Shown here: positions 10,985 to 24,890 of the stretch, in pieces
Layout: every line of letters starts with the position of its first letter
Numbering within the stretch: the first letter of the stretch is position 1
Origin: Armigeres subalbatus
Taxonomy: Eukaryota > Arthropoda > Insecta > Diptera > Culicidae
Length of the DNA stretch: 64,000 nt
Assembly (NCBI RefSeq): GCF_024139115.2
Contig: NC_085141.1
Coordinates: 36,276,120 to 36,340,119 of the forward strand
Direction of reading: 5' to 3'
Position numbers and translations under genes: made by a program
Notes under the pieces: generated by a model
What the model was told of the DNA's origin: nothing
Database searches by the model: none
Seen by the model: only the letters and a program-made list of their open reading frames with translations

Positions 10985-11175
10985 TTCAATTACCAAAAAA
11001 TCTTCTAGAAATTTCTCCTGGAGTTCCCCAGAATTTCCATAGGGTTTTCTCCAATAATTGCTGTTGTAGTTCCACAAGGAATTCCACCTAGAGTTCGATC
11101 AGGAATTCCTCCTGGAGCTTCTTCAGGCATTCCTCCTGGAGTGTCTTAGGGAGCTTCTCCAGGGATTTCTCCTGG
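10985..11175. repeat. Diverged CCTGGAG/GGAATTCC repeats before the satellite
   Basis: Motifs such as TCCTCCTGGAG, GGAATTCC and TTCTCCAGGGA recur irregularly. They look like decayed or ancestral units of the EcoRI satellite in the same orientation as 11251-11735. Confidence 0.55.
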
Positions 11176-11177
11176 CG

Positions 11178-11242
11178 TGGGGCACTCCTTTGCCTAGCGG
11201 TAAGATGCGCGGCAATAAAGCAAAACCATGCTGGTGGTGGCA
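11178..11242 (+). mobile_element. Feilai-like SINE, tRNA-derived head only
   Basis: It contains GCCTAGCGGTAAGATGCGCG, an A-box-like segment, then AAAGCAAAACCATGCTGG. The complement of the same signature occurs at the right end of the fuller SINE at 53807-54037. It is truncated by the satellite on the right, with no B box or tail. Confidence 0.55.
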
Positions 11243-11250
11243 TGGCGAAC

Positions 11251-11735
11251 AGAATACATTCCTGGGGGAATTCAGAATGAATTCCTAGGGGAATTCAGAA
11301 TGAATTCCTGGGGGAATTCAGAATGAATTCCTGGGGGAATTCAGAATGCCTTTCTGGGGGAATTCAAAATGCATTTCTGGGGGAATTTAGAATGCATTTC
11401 TGGGGGAATTCAGAATGAATTCCTGGGGGAATTCAGAATGAATTCCTAGGGGAATTCAGAATGAATTCCTAGGGGAATTCAGAATAAATTCCTAGGGGAA
11501 TTCAGAATGAATTCCTGGGGGAACTCGGAATGAATTCCTGGGGGTATTCAGAATGGATTCCTGGGGGAACTCAGAATGAATTTTAAGGGTAGTTCAGAAT
11601 GAATTGTAGGTGGAATTCAAAATTAATTCCTTGGGGAATTCAAAATTAATTGCTGGGAGAAATCATAATGAAATGCTGGGGGAAATCATAATGAATTTCT
11701 GGGGAAATTCAGAATGAATTACCCTAGGAATATAT
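11251..11735 (-). repeat. EcoRI satellite, block in reverse orientation
   Basis: About 20 units reading ATTCCTGGGGGAATTCAGA, the reverse complement of the units in the main array. Units are more diverged near the right edge (11580-11735), where orientation flips. Confidence 0.9.
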
Positions 11736-14700
11736 ATTCTGAATTCCCCCATGAATTCATTCTGAATTCCCCAAGGAAAAAATTCTGAATTCCCCCAGGA
11801 ATTCATTATGATTTCTCCCAGCAATTCAATCTGAATTCCCCCAGGAATTCATTCTGAATTCAAACAGGAATTCATTCTGAATTACCCCAGGAATTCATTC
11901 TGAATTCCTCCAGGAATTCATTCTAAATTCCTCCAGGAATTCATTCTGAATTCCTCCAGGAATTCATTCTGAATTCCTCCAGGAATTCATTCTGAATTCC
12001 TCCAGGAATTCATTCTGAATTCCTCCAGGAATTCATTCTAAATTCCTCCAGGAATTCATTCTGTATTCCTCCAGGAATTCATTCTGAATTCCCCCAGGAA
12101 TTCATTCTGAATTCCTCCAGGAATTCATTCTGAAATCCTCCAGGAATTCATTCTGAAATCCTCCAGGAATTCATTCTGAATTCCTCCAGGAATTCATTCT
12201 GAATTCCTCCAGGAATTCATTCTGAATTCCTCCAGGAATTCATTCTGAATTCCTCCAGGAATTCATTCTGAATTCCTCCAGGAATTCATTCTGAATTCCT
12301 CCAGGAATTCATTCTGAATTCCTCCAGGAATTCATTCTGAATTCCTCCAGGAATTCATTCTGAATTCCTCCAGGAATTCATTCTGAATTCCTCCAGGAAT
12401 TCATTCTGAATTCCTCCAGGAATTCATTCTGAATTCCTCCAGGAATTCATTCTGAATTCCTTCAGGAATTCATTCTGAATTCCTTCAGGAATTCATTCTA
12501 AATTCCTCCAGGAATTCATTCTGAATTCCTCCAGGAATTCATTCTGAATTCCCCCAGGAATTCATTCTGAATTCCTCCAGGAATTCATTCTGAATTCCTC
12601 CAGGAATTCATTTTGAATTCCTCCGGGAATTCGTTCTGAATTCCTCCAGGAATTCATTCTGAATTCCTCCAGGAATTCATTCTGAATTCCTCCAGGAATT
12701 CATTCTGAATTCCCCCCGGAATTCATTCTGAATTCCCCCCGGAATTCATTCTGAATTTCCCCCGGAATTCATTCTAAATTCCCCCCGGAATTCATTCTAA
12801 ATTCCCCCCGGAATTCATTCTGAATTCCCCCCGGAATTTATTCTGAATTCCCCCCGGAATTCATTCTGAATTCCCCCCGGAATTCATTCTGAATTCCCCC
12901 AGGAATTCATTCTGAATTCCCCCCGGAATTCATTCTGAATTCCCCCCGGAATTCATTCTGAATTCCCCCCGGAATTCATTCTGAATTCCCCCAGGAATTC
13001 ATTCTGAATTCCCCCAGGAATTCATTCTGAATTCCCCCAGGAATTCATTCTGAATTCCCCCAGGAATTCATTCTGAATTCCCCCATGAATTCATTTTGAA
13101 ATCCCCCAGAAATTCATTCTGAATTCCTCCAGGGATTCATTCTGAATTCTCCCAGGAATTTATTCTGAATTCCCCCAGGAATTCATTCTGAATTCCTCCA
13201 GGAATTCATTCTGAATTCCTCCAAGAATTCATTCTGAATTCCTCCAAGAATTCATTCTGAATTCCCGCAGGAATTCATTCTGAATTCCCGCAGGAATTCA
13301 TTCTGAATTCCCCCCGGAATTCATTCTGAATTCCCCCCGGAATTCATTCTGAATTCCCCCCGAAATTCATTCTGAATCCCACCCGGAATTCATTCTGAAT
13401 TCCCCCCGGAATTCATTCTGAATTCCCCCCGGAATTCATTCTGAATTCCCCCCGGAATTCATTCTGAATTCCCCCCGGAATTCATTCTGAATTCCCCCCG
13501 GAATTCATTCTGAATTCCCCCCGGAATTCATTCTGAATTCCCCCCGGAATTCATTCTGAATTCCCCCCGGAATTCATTCTGAATTCCCCCCGAAATTCAT
13601 TCTGAATTCCCCCGGAATTCATTCTGAATTCCCCCCGGAATTCATTCTGAATTCCCCCCGGAATTCATTCTGAATTCCCCCCGGAATTCATTCTGAATTC
13701 CCCCCGGAATTCATTCTGAATTCCCCCCGGAATTCATTCTGAATTCCCCCCGGAATTCATTCTAAATTCTCCCCGGAATTCATTCTAAATTCCCCCCGGA
13801 ATTTATTCTGAATTCCCCCCGGAATTCATTCTGAATACCCCCCGGAATTCATTCTGAAATCCCCCCGGAATTCATTCTGAATTCCCCCCGGAATTCATTC
13901 TGAATTCCCCCCGGAATTCATTCTGAATTCCCCCCGGAATTCATTCTGAATTCCCCCCGGAATTCATTCTGAATTCCCCCCGGAATTCATTCTGAATTCC
14001 CCCCGGAATTCATTCTGAATTCCCCCCGGAATTCATTCTGAATTAGCCCCGGGATTCATTCTGAATTCCCTCCGGAATTCATTCTGAATTCCCCCAGGAA
14101 TTCATTCTGAATTCCCCCAGGAATTCATTCTGAGTTCCCCCAGGAATTCATTCTGAATTCCCCCAGGAATTCATTCTGAAATCCCCCAGAAATTCATTCT
14201 GAATTCCTCCAGGAATTCATTCTGAATTCCTCCAGGAATTCATTCTGAATTCCTCCAGGAATTCATTCTGAATTCCTCCAAGAATTCATTCTGAATTCCT
14301 CCAAGAATTCATTCTGAATTCCTCCAAGAATTCATTCTGAATTCCCGCAGGAATTCATTCTGAATTCCCCCCGGAATTCATTCTAAATTCCCCCCGGAAT
14401 TCATTCTGAATTCCCCCCGGAATTCATTCTGAATTCCCCCCGGAATTCATTCTGAATTCCCCCCGGAATTCATTCTGAATTCCCCCCGGAATTCATTCTG
14501 AATTCCCCCCGGAATTCATTCTGAATTCCCCCCGGAATTCATTCTGAATTCCCCCCGGAATTCATTCTGAATTCCCCCCGGAATTCATTCTGAATTTCCC
14601 CCCGAATTCATTCTGAATTCCCCCCCGGATTCATTCTGAATTCCCCCCCGGATTCATTCTGAATTCCCCCGGAATTCATTCTGAATTCCCCCCGGAATTC

Positions 14701-16254
14701 ATTCTGAATTCCCCCCGGAATTCATTCTGAATTCCCCCCGGAATTCATTCTGAATTCCCCCCGGAATTCATTCTGAATTCCCCCCGGAATTCATTCTGAA
14801 TTCCCCCCGGAATTCATTCTGAATTCCCCCCGGAATTCATTCTGAATTCCCCCGGAATTCATTCTGAATTCCCCCCGGAATTCATTCTGAATTCCGTAGG
14901 AATTCATTCTGAATTCCCAGGTCATTCTGAATTCCTGATTTCATTCTGAATTCCCCCGGAATTCATTCTGAATTCCCCCCGGAATTCATTCTGAATTCCC
15001 CCCGGAATTCATTCTGAATTCCCCCCGGAATTCATTCTGAATTCCCCCGGAATTCATTCTGAATTCCCCCCGGAATTCATTCTGAATTCCCCCCGGAATT
15101 CATTCTGAATTCCCCCGGAATTCATTCTGAATTCCCCCCGGAATTCATTCTGAATTCCCCCCGGAATTCATTCTGAATTCCCCCCGGAATTCATTCTGAA
15201 TTCCCCCCGGAATTCATTCTGAATTCCCCCCGGAATTCATTCTGAATTCCTCCAGGGATTCATTCTGAATTCTCCCAGGAATTTATTCTGATTTCCCCCA
15301 GGAATTCATTTCATTTCCCCCAGGAATTCCTCCAAGAATTCATTCTGAATTCCTCCAAGAATTCATTCTGAATTCCCGCAGGAATTCATTCTGAATTCCC
15401 CCAGGAATTCATTCTGAATTCCCCCAGGAATTTATTCTGATTTCCCCCAGGAATTCATTTCATTTCCCCCAGGAATTCCTCCAAGAATTCATTCTGAATT
15501 CCTCCAAGAATTCATTCTGAATTCCCGCAGGAATTCATTCTGAATTCCCAGGAATTCATTCTGAATTCCCCAGAATTCATTCTGAATTTCAGGAATTCAT
15601 TCTGAATTCCCCAGGAATTCATTCTGAATTCCCAGAATTCATTCTTAATTCCCCAGGAATTCATTCTAAATTCCCCAGGAATTCATTCTGAATTCCCCAG
15701 GAATTCATTCTGAATTCCCCAGAATTCATTCTGAATTTCAGGAATTCATTCTGAATTCCCAGAATTCATTCTGAATTCCCAGTAATTCATTCTGAATTCC
15801 ACCAGAATTTTTTCTGAACTTCCCAGGAATTCATTCTGAATTCCCCAGGAATTCATTCTGAATTCCCCAGGAATTCATTCTGAATTCCCCAGGAATTCAT
15901 TCTGAATTTCAGGAATTCATTCTGAATTTCAGGAATTCATTCTGAATTCCCCCAGGAATTCATTCTGAATTCCCCCAGGAATTCATTCTGAATTCCCCCA
16001 AGAATTCATTCTGAATTCCCCCAGGAATTCATATTGAATTCCCCCAGGAATTCATCCTGAATTCCCCCAGAAATTTATCCTGAATTCTCCCAGGAATTCA
16101 TCTTGAATTCCCCCAGGAATTCATTCTGAATCCCCCAGGAATTCATTCTGAATTCCCCCAGGAATTCATTCTGAATTCCCCCAGGAATTCATTCTGAATT
16201 CCCCCAGGAATTCATTCTGAATTCCCCCAGGAATTCATTCTGAATTCCCCCAGG

Positions 16255-17030
16255 AATTCGTTCAAAATTCCCCCAGAAATGTTTTCTGAATTCCCTCAGG
16301 AATTCATTCTGAATTCCCCAAGGAATTTATTCTGAATTCCCCAAGGAATTCATTCTGAATTCCCCAAGGAATTTAATCTGAATTCCCCCAGGAATTCAAT
16401 CTGAAGTCCCCCAGGAATTCATTCTGACTTCCCCCAAGAATTCATTCTAAATTCCTCCAGGAATTCATTCTGAATCCCTCCCGGATTTCCTTTTTAATTT
16501 CCAAAGGAATTCCTTCTGAATTTCCCAAGGAATTCTTTCTGAATTCCCCCAGGAATTCATTCTGAATTCCCCAGGAATTCATTTTGAATCCCTTCCAGAA
16601 TTCCTTCTTAATTTACACAGGAATTCCTTCTGAATTTCCCCAGAAATTCCTTCTGAATTCCCCCCGAAATTCATTCTGAATTCCTACAGGAATTTAACCT
16701 GAATTCCCTCAGGAATTCATTCTGAAATCCCACAGGAAATTATTCTAAATTCACCCAGGAATTCATTGTGATTTCCACCAGGTATTCATTCTGAATTCCC
16801 TCAGGAATTCATTTTGAATTCCCTCAGGAATTCATTCTGAACTCCCTCAGGAATTCATTCTGAATTCCCCCAGGAATTAATTCTGAATTCCCCCAGGAAT
16901 TAATTCTGAATTCCCTTAGGAAATAATTCTGGATTCCCTCAGGAATTCATTCTGAATTCCCTCAGTAATTCATTCTGAATTCCCCCAGGAATTCATCCTG
17001 AATTCCCCCAGGAATTTATTCTGAATTCCC
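16255..17030 (+). repeat. Higher-order block I inside the EcoRI satellite
   Basis: A run of distinctive variant units (GTTCAAAATTCCCCC, AGAAATGTTTTCTG, CTCAGG, CAAGGAATTTATTC, then CGGATTTCCTTT and CCAAAGGAAT) occurs in the same order as at 20285-20880 and 21126-22080, so these were duplicated as long blocks rather than unit by unit. Confidence 0.75.
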
Positions 17031-20000
17031 TCAGGAATTCATCCTGAATTCCTCCAGGAATTCATCTTGAATTCCTCCAGGAATTCATCCTGAATTCCTC
17101 CAGGAATTCATCCGGAATTCCTCCAGGAATTCATCCGGAATTCCTCCAGGAATTCATCCGGAATTCCTCCAGGAATTCATCCGGAATTCCTCCAGGAATT
17201 CATCCGGAATTCCTCCAGGAATTCATCCTGAATTCCTCTAGGAATTCATCCTCAATTCCTCTAGGAATTCATCCTGAATTCCTCTAGGAATTCATCCTGA
17301 ATTCCTCTAGGAATTCATCCTGAATTCTCCTAGGAATTCATCCTGAATTCCTCTAGGAATTCATCCTGAATTCCTCTAGGAATTCATCCTGAATTCCTCT
17401 AGGAATTCATCCTGAATTCCTCTAGGAATTCATCCTGAATTCCTCTAGGAATTCATCCTGAATTCCTCTAGGAATTCATCCTGAATTCCTCTAGGAATTC
17501 ATCCTGAATTCCTCTAGGAATTCATCCTGAATTCCTCCAGGAATTCATCCTGAATTCCTCCAGGAATTCATCCTGAATTCCTCAAGGAATTCATCCTGAA
17601 TTCCTCCAGGAATTCATCCCAGGAATTCATTATGAATTCCCCCAGGAATTTATCCTCAATTCCCCCAGGAATTCATCCTGAATTCCTCCTGGAATTCATC
17701 CTTCATTCTTCCCCAAGGAATTCATTCTGAATTCCCCAAGGAATTCATCCTGAATTCCCCCAGGAATTCATCTTGAATTCCCCCAGGAATTCATCCTGAA
17801 TTCCCCCAGGAATTCATCCTGAATTCCCCCAGGAATTCATCCTGAATTCCCCCAGGAATTCATCCTGAATTCCCCCAGGAATTCATCCTGAATTCCCCCA
17901 GGAATTCATCCTGAATTCCCCCAGGAATTCATCCTGAATTCCCCCAGGAATTCATATTGAATTCACCCAGGAATTCATTCAAAATTCATATTGAATTCAC
18001 CCAGGAATTCATTCAAAATTCATTCTGAATTCCCCCAGGAATTCATTCTGAATTCTCCCAGGAATTCATTCTGAATTCCCCCAGGAATTCATTCTGAATT
18101 CCCCCAGGAATTCATTCTGAATTCCCCCAGGAATTCATTCTGAATTCCCCCAGGAATTCATTCTGAATTCCCCCAGGAATTCATTCTGAATTCCCTTTTC
18201 GGAATTCATTCTGAATTCCCCAGAATTCATTCTGAATTCCCAGAATTCATTCTGAATTCCCCAGGAATTCATTCTGAATTCCCCAGGAATTCATTCTGAA
18301 TTTCCAGGAATTCATTCTGAATTCCCAGGAATTCATACTGAAGTCCCCAGGAATTCTTTTAGAACTCCCCAGGAATTCAATCTGAACTCCCCAGGAATTC
18401 ATTCTGAATTCCCCAGGAATTCATTCTGAATTCCCCAGGAATTCATTCTGAATTCCCCAGGAATTCATTCTGAATTTCAGGAATTCATTCTGAATTCCCC
18501 AGGAATTCATTCTGAATTCCCCAGGAATTCATTCTGAATTCCCCAGAATTCATTCTGAATTCCCCAGGAATTCATTCTGAATTCCAGGAATTCATTCTGA
18601 ATTCCAGGAATTCATTCTGAATTCCCAGGAATTCATTCTGAATTCCCCAGGAATTCATTCTGAATTTCAGGAATTCATTCTGAATTCCCCAGGAATTCAT
18701 TCTGAATTCCCCAGGAATTCATTCTGAATTTCCAGAATTCATTCTGAATTCCACCAGGCATTTATTCTGAATTCCCCAAGATTTTATTCTGAACTCCCCA
18801 TGAATTCATTCTGAATTTCAGGAATTCATCCTGAATTTCCCCAGGAATTCATTCTAAATTCCACCAGGAAATCATTCTGAATAACACCAGCAATTCATTC
18901 TGAATTCCCCCAGGAATTTATTCTAAATTCCCCCAGGAATTCATTCTGAATTCCCCCAGGAATTCATTCTGAATTCCCCCAGGAATTCATTCTGAATTCC
19001 ACCAGGAATTTATTCTGAATTCCCCCAAGATTTTATTCTGAACTCCCCCATGAATTCATTCTGAATTCCCCCAGGAATTCATTCTGAATTCCCCCAGGAA
19101 TTCATTCTGAATTCCCCCAGGAATTCATTCTGAATTCCTCCAGGAATTCATTCTGAATTCCCCCAGGAATTTATTCTAAATTCCCCCAGGAATTCATCCT
19201 GAATTCCCCCAGGAATTCATATTGAATTCACCCAGGAATTCATTCAAAATTCATTCTGAATTCCCCCAGGAATTCATTCTGAATTCTCCCAGGAATTCAT
19301 TCTGAATTCTCCCAGGAATTCATTCTGAATTCTCCCAGGAATTCATTCTGAATTCCCCCAGGAATTCTTTCTGAATTCCCCCAGGAATTCATTCTGAATT
19401 CCCCCAGGAATTCATTCTGAATTCCCCAGGAATTCATTCTGAATTCTCCCAGGAATTCATTCTGAATTCTCCCAGGAATTCATTCTGAATTCCCCCAGGA
19501 ATTCTTTCTGAATTCCCCCAGGAATTCATTCTGAATTCCCCCATGAATTCGTTCTGAACTACCCCAGGAGTTCCCCAGGAATTCATTCTGAATACCCCAG
19601 GAATTCATTCTGAATTCTCCAGGAATTCATTCTGAATTTCAGGAATTCATTCTGAATTCCCCAGGAATTCATTCTGAATTCCCCCAGGAATTCATTCTGA
19701 ATTCCCCCAGGAATCCATTCTGAATTCCCCCAGGAATTTATTCTGAATTCCCCCCAGGAATTGATTCTGAATTCCTCCAGGAATTCATTCTAAATTTCCC
19801 CCATGAATTCATTCTGAATGTCCCCAGGAATTCATTCTGAATTCCCCCCAGGAATTCATTCTGAATTCCCCCCAGGAATTCATTCTGAATTCCCCCAGGA
19901 ATTCATTCTGAATTCCCCCAGGAATTCATTCTGAATTCCCCCAGGAATTCATTCTGAATTCCCCCAGGAATTCATTCTGAATTCCCCCAGGAATTCATTC

Positions 20001-20284
20001 TGAATTCCCCCAGGAATTCATTCTGAATTCCCCCAGGAATTCATTCTGAATTCCCCCAGGAATTCATTCTGAATTCCCCCAGGAATTCATTCTGAATTCC
20101 ACCAGGAATTTATTCTGAATTCCCCCAAGATTTTATTCTGAACTCCCCCATGAATTCATTCTGAATTCCCCCAGGAATTCATTCTGAATTCCCCCAGGAA
20201 TTCATTCTGAATTCCTCCAGGAATTCATTCTGAATTCCCCAGGAATTTATTCTAAATTCCCCCAGGAATTCATTCTGAATTCCC

Positions 20285-20880
20285 CAGGAATTCGTTCAAA
20301 ATTCCCCCAGAAATGTTTTCTGAATTCCCTCAGGAATTCATTCTGAATTCTCCAAGGAATTTATTCTGAATTCCCCAAGGAATTCATTCTGAATTCCCCA
20401 AGGAATTCAATCTGAATTCCCCAAGGAATTCAATCTGAATTCCTCCAGGAATTCAATCTGAAGTCCCCCAGGAATTCATTCTGAATTCCCCCAAGAATTC
20501 ATTCTTAATTCCTCCAGGAATTCATTCTGTATCCCCCAGGAATTCATTCTGAATTCCCCTAGGAATTCATTCTGAATTCCCCCAGGAATTCCTTCTGAAT
20601 TCCCCCAGGAATTCCTTCTGAATTCCCCCAGGAATTCCTTCTGAATTCCCCCAGGAATTCCTTCTGAATTCCCCCAGGAATTCTTTCTGAATTCCCCCAG
20701 GAATTCATTCTTAATCCCTCCCGGATTTCCTTTCAATTTCCAAAGGAAATCCTTCTGAATTTCCCAAGGAATTCTTTCTGAATTCCCCCAGGAATTCATT
20801 CTGAATCCCTCCCAGAATTCCTTCCTAATTTCCACAGGAATTCCTACTGAATTTCCCCAGAACTTCCTTCTGAATTCCCC
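20285..20880 (+). repeat. Higher-order block II inside the EcoRI satellite
   Basis: Second occurrence of the variant series seen at 16255. It contains an extra run of CCTTCTGAATTCCCCCAGGA units. Confidence 0.75.
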
Positions 20881-21125
20881 CAGGAATTCATCCTGAATTC
20901 CCCCAGGAATTCATATTGAATTCACCCAGGAATTCATTCAAAATTCATCCTGAATTCCCCCAGGAATTCATTCTGAATTCCCCCAGGAAATCATTCTGAA
21001 TTCCACCAGGAATTTATTCTGAATTCCCCCAGGATTTTATTCTGAATTCCCCCAGGAATTCATTCTGAATTCCCCCAGGAATTCATTCTGAATTCCCCCA
21101 GGAATTCATTCTGAATTCCCCAGGA

Positions 21126-22080
21126 ATTCGTTCAAAATTCCCCCAGAAATGTTTTCTGAATTCCCTCAGGAATTCATTCTGAATTCCCCAAGGAATTTAT
21201 TCTGAATTCCCCAAGGAATTCATTCTGAATTCCCCAAGGAATTCAATTTGAATTCCCCAAGGAATTCAATCTGAATTCCCCCAGGAATTCAATCTGAATT
21301 CCCCCAGGAATTCAATCTGAATACCCCCAAGAATTCATTCTAAATTCCTCCAGGAATTCATTCTGTATCCCCCAGGAATTCATTCTAAATTCCCCTAAGA
21401 ATTCATTCTGAATTTCCCCAGGAATGCCTTCTGAATTCCCCCAGGAATTCCTTCTGAATTCCCCCAGGAATTCCTTCTGAATTCCCCCAGAAATTCCTTC
21501 TGAATTCCCCCAGGAATTCCTTCTGAATTCCCCCAGGAATTCTTTCTGAATTCCCCCAGGAATTCTTTCTGAATTCCCCCAGGAATTCATTCTGAATCCC
21601 TCCCGGATTTCCTATCAATTTCCAAAGGAATTCCTTCTGAATTTCACAAGGAATTCTTTTTGAATTCCCCAGGAATTCATTCTGAATCCATCCCAGAATT
21701 CCATCTTAATTCCCACAGGAATTCCTTCTGTATTACCCCAGAAATTCCTTCTGAATTCCCCCAGGAATTCATTCTGAATTCCCCCAGGTATTCATACTGA
21801 ATTCCCTCAGGAATTTATTCTGAATTCCCTCAGGAATTCATTCTGAATTCCCTCAGGAATTTATTCTGAATTCCCTCAGGAATTCATTCTGAATTCCCTC
21901 AGGAATTCATTCTGAACTCCCTCAGGAATTAATTCTGAATTCCCTCAGGAATTAATTTTGAATTCCCTTAGGAATTAATTCTGAATTCCCTCAGGAATTC
22001 ATTCTGAATTCCCTCAGTAATTCATTCTGAATTCCCCCAGGAATTCATTCTGAATTCCCCCAGGAATTCATTAGAATTCC
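21126..22080 (+). repeat. Higher-order block III inside the EcoRI satellite
   Basis: Third occurrence of the series, about 840 bp after block II, continuing into the CTCAGG-rich units that also follow block I near 16800. Confidence 0.75.
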
Positions 22081-24890
22081 CCCAGGAATTCATTCGGAAT
22101 TCCCCCAGGAATTCATTCTGAATTCCCCCAGGAATTCATTCTGAATTCCCCCAGGAATTCATTCTGAATTCCCCCAGGAATTCATTCTGAATTCCCCCCG
22201 GAATTCATCTTGAATTCCCCCCGGAATTCATCTTGAATTTCTGAATTCATCTTGAATTTCTAGAATTCATCCTGAATTTCAAGGAATTCATCCTGAATTC
22301 CCAAGGAATTCATCCTGAATTTCAGGAATTCATCCTGAATTTCAGGAATTCATCCTGAATTCCCAGGAATTCATCCTGAATTTCCCCAGGAATTCATCCT
22401 GAATTCCCCAGAATTCATCCTGAATTTCAGGAATTCATCCTGAATTCCCCAGGAATTTATCCTGAATTCCCCAGGAATTCATCCTGAATTCCCCAGGAAT
22501 TCATCCTGAATTTCCAGGAATTCATCCTGAATTCCCCAGGAATTCATCCTGAATTCCCCAGGTATTCATCCTGAATTTCCAGGAATTCATCCTGAATTTC
22601 CAGGAATTCATCCTGAATTCCCCAGGAATTCATCCTGAATTTCAGGAATTCATCCTGAATTCCCCCAGGAATTCATCCTGAATTCCCCCAGGAATTCATC
22701 CTGAATTCCCCCAGGAATTCATCCTGAATTCCCCAAGGAATTCATCCTGAATTCCTCCAGGAATTCATCCTGAATTCCTCCAGGAATTCATCCTGAATTC
22801 CCTCAGTAACTCATCCTGAATTCCCCTAGGAATTCATCCTGAATTCCCCTAGGAATTCATCCTGAATTCCCCTAGGAATTCATCCTGGATTCCCCTAGGA
22901 ATTCATCCTCAATTTCCCCAGGAATTCATCCTGAATTTCCCCAGGAATTCATCCTGAATTTCCCCAGGAATTCATCCTGAATTTCCCCAGGAATTCATCC
23001 TGAATTTCCCCAGGAATTCATCCTGAATTTCCCCAGGAATTCATCCTGAATTCCCCAGGAATTCATTCTGAATTCATCCAGGAATTCATTCTGAATTCCC
23101 AGAATTCATCCTGAATTCCCCAGGAATTCATCCTGAATTCCCCAGGAATTCATCCTGAATTCCCCAGGAATTCATCCTGAATTTCCAGGAATTCATCCTG
23201 AATTCCCAGAATTCATCCTGAATTCCCCAGGAATTCATCCTGAATTCCCCAGGAATTCATCCTGAATTCCCAGGAATTCATCCTGAATTCCCCAGGAATT
23301 CATCCTGAATTCCCCAGGAATTCATCCTGAATTCCCCAGAATTCATCCTGAATTCCCAGAATTCATTCTGAATTCCCCAGGAATTCATCCTGAATTCCCC
23401 CAGGAATTCATCCTGAATTTCCCCAGGAATTCATCCTGAATTCCCTCAGGAATTCATCCTAAATTCCCACAGAGATTCATCCTAAATTCCCCCAGGAATT
23501 CATTCGGAATTCCCCCAAGAATTCATCCTGAATTCCCCCAGGAATTCATCCTGAATTCCCCCAGGAATTCATCCTGAATTCCCCCAGGAATTCATCCTGA
23601 ATTCCCCCAGGAATTCATCCTGAATTCCTCCAGGAATTCATCCTGAATTCCTCCAGGAACTCATCCTGAATTCCTCCAGGACTTCATCCTGAATTCCTCC
23701 AGAAATTCATCCTGAAGTCCTCCAGGAATTCATCCTGAATTCCTTCAGGAATTCATCCTGAATTCCTTCAGGAATTCATCCTGAATTCCTTCAGGAATTC
23801 ATCCTGAATTCCTTCAGGAATTCATCCTGAATTCCTCCAGGAATTCATCCTGAATTCCTCCAGGAATTCATCCTGAATTCCTCCAGGAATTCGTCCTGAA
23901 TTCCTCCAGGAATTCGTCCTGAATTCCTCCAGGAATTCATCCTGAATTCCTCCAGGAATTCATCCTGAATTCCTCCAGGAATTCATCCTGAATTCCTCCA
24001 GGAATTCATCCTGAATTCCTCCAGGAATTCATCCTGAATTCCTCCAGGAATTCATCCTGAAATCCCCCAGGAATTCATCCTCAATTCCCCCAGGAATTCA
24101 TCCTCAATTCCCCCAGGAATTCAACTTCAATTCCTCCTGGAATTCATCCTTCATTCTTCCCCAAGGAATTCATTCTGAATTCCCCCAGGAATTCATCCTG
24201 AATTCTCCCAGGAATTCATTCTGAATTTCCCAGGAATTCATCCTGAATTCCCCCAGGAATTCGTCCTGAATTCCCCCAGGAATTCATCCTGAATTCCCCC
24301 AGGAATTCATTCTGAATTCCCCCAGGAATTCATTCTGAATTCCCCCAGAAATTCATCCTGAATTCCCCCAGAAATTCATCCTGAATTCCCCCAGAAATTC
24401 ATCCTGAATTCCCCCAGGAATTCATCCTGAATTCCCCCAGGAATTCATCCTGAATTCCCCCAGGAATTCATCCTGAATTCCCCCAGGAATTCATCCTGAA
24501 TTCCCCCAGGAATTCATCCTGAATTCCCCCAGGAATTCATATTGAATTCACCCAGGAATGCATATCGAATTCCCCCAGGAATTCATATCGAATTCCCCCA
24601 GGAATTCATATTGAATTCCCCCAGTAATTCATCCTGAATTCCCCCAGAAATTTATCCTGAATTCTCCCAGGAATTCATCCTGAATTCCCCCAGGAATTCA
24701 TTCTGAATTCCCCCAGGAATTTATTCTGAATTCCCCCAGGAATTCATTATGAATTCCCCCAGGAATTCATTATGAATTCCCCCAGGAATTCATTATGAAT
24801 TCCCCCAGGAATTCATTCTGATTTCCCACAGGAATTTATTCTGAATTCCCCCAGGAATTCATTCTGAATTCCCCCATGAATTCATTCTGA

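Larger units (their letters stand above)
11741..24890 (+). repeat. EcoRI satellite, main array (23-bp unit)
   Basis: A tandem array of about 13.1 kb. The typical unit is GAATTC-CTCCAG-GAATTC-ATTCT, 23 bp, so most units contain two GAATTC sites. Each unit holds a palindrome, TGAATTCC-NNNN-GGAATTCA. Sub-domains differ at the four central bases (CTCCAG about 11860-12700; CCCCCCG about 12720-15240; CCCCAG later) and at the spacer (ATTCT versus ATCCT in 17000-17950 and 22240-24560). Shortened units (TTTCAG) cluster at 15580-15960, 18200-18840 and 22240-22660. Open frames rich in Glu, Phe, Asn and Trp within it are artefacts. Confidence 0.97.

Noticed and set aside
20476..21618. Open frames of 70-120 codons in the EcoRI satellite
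   Set aside because: They are translations of the 23-bp unit (repeating Asn-Ser-Trp-Gly-Asn-Ser-Glu); frames shift with every unit-length variant.
11251..24890. Possible CRISPR array because of regular short repeats
   Set aside because: Units are contiguous 23-mers without unique spacers, and the context is a eukaryotic genome.
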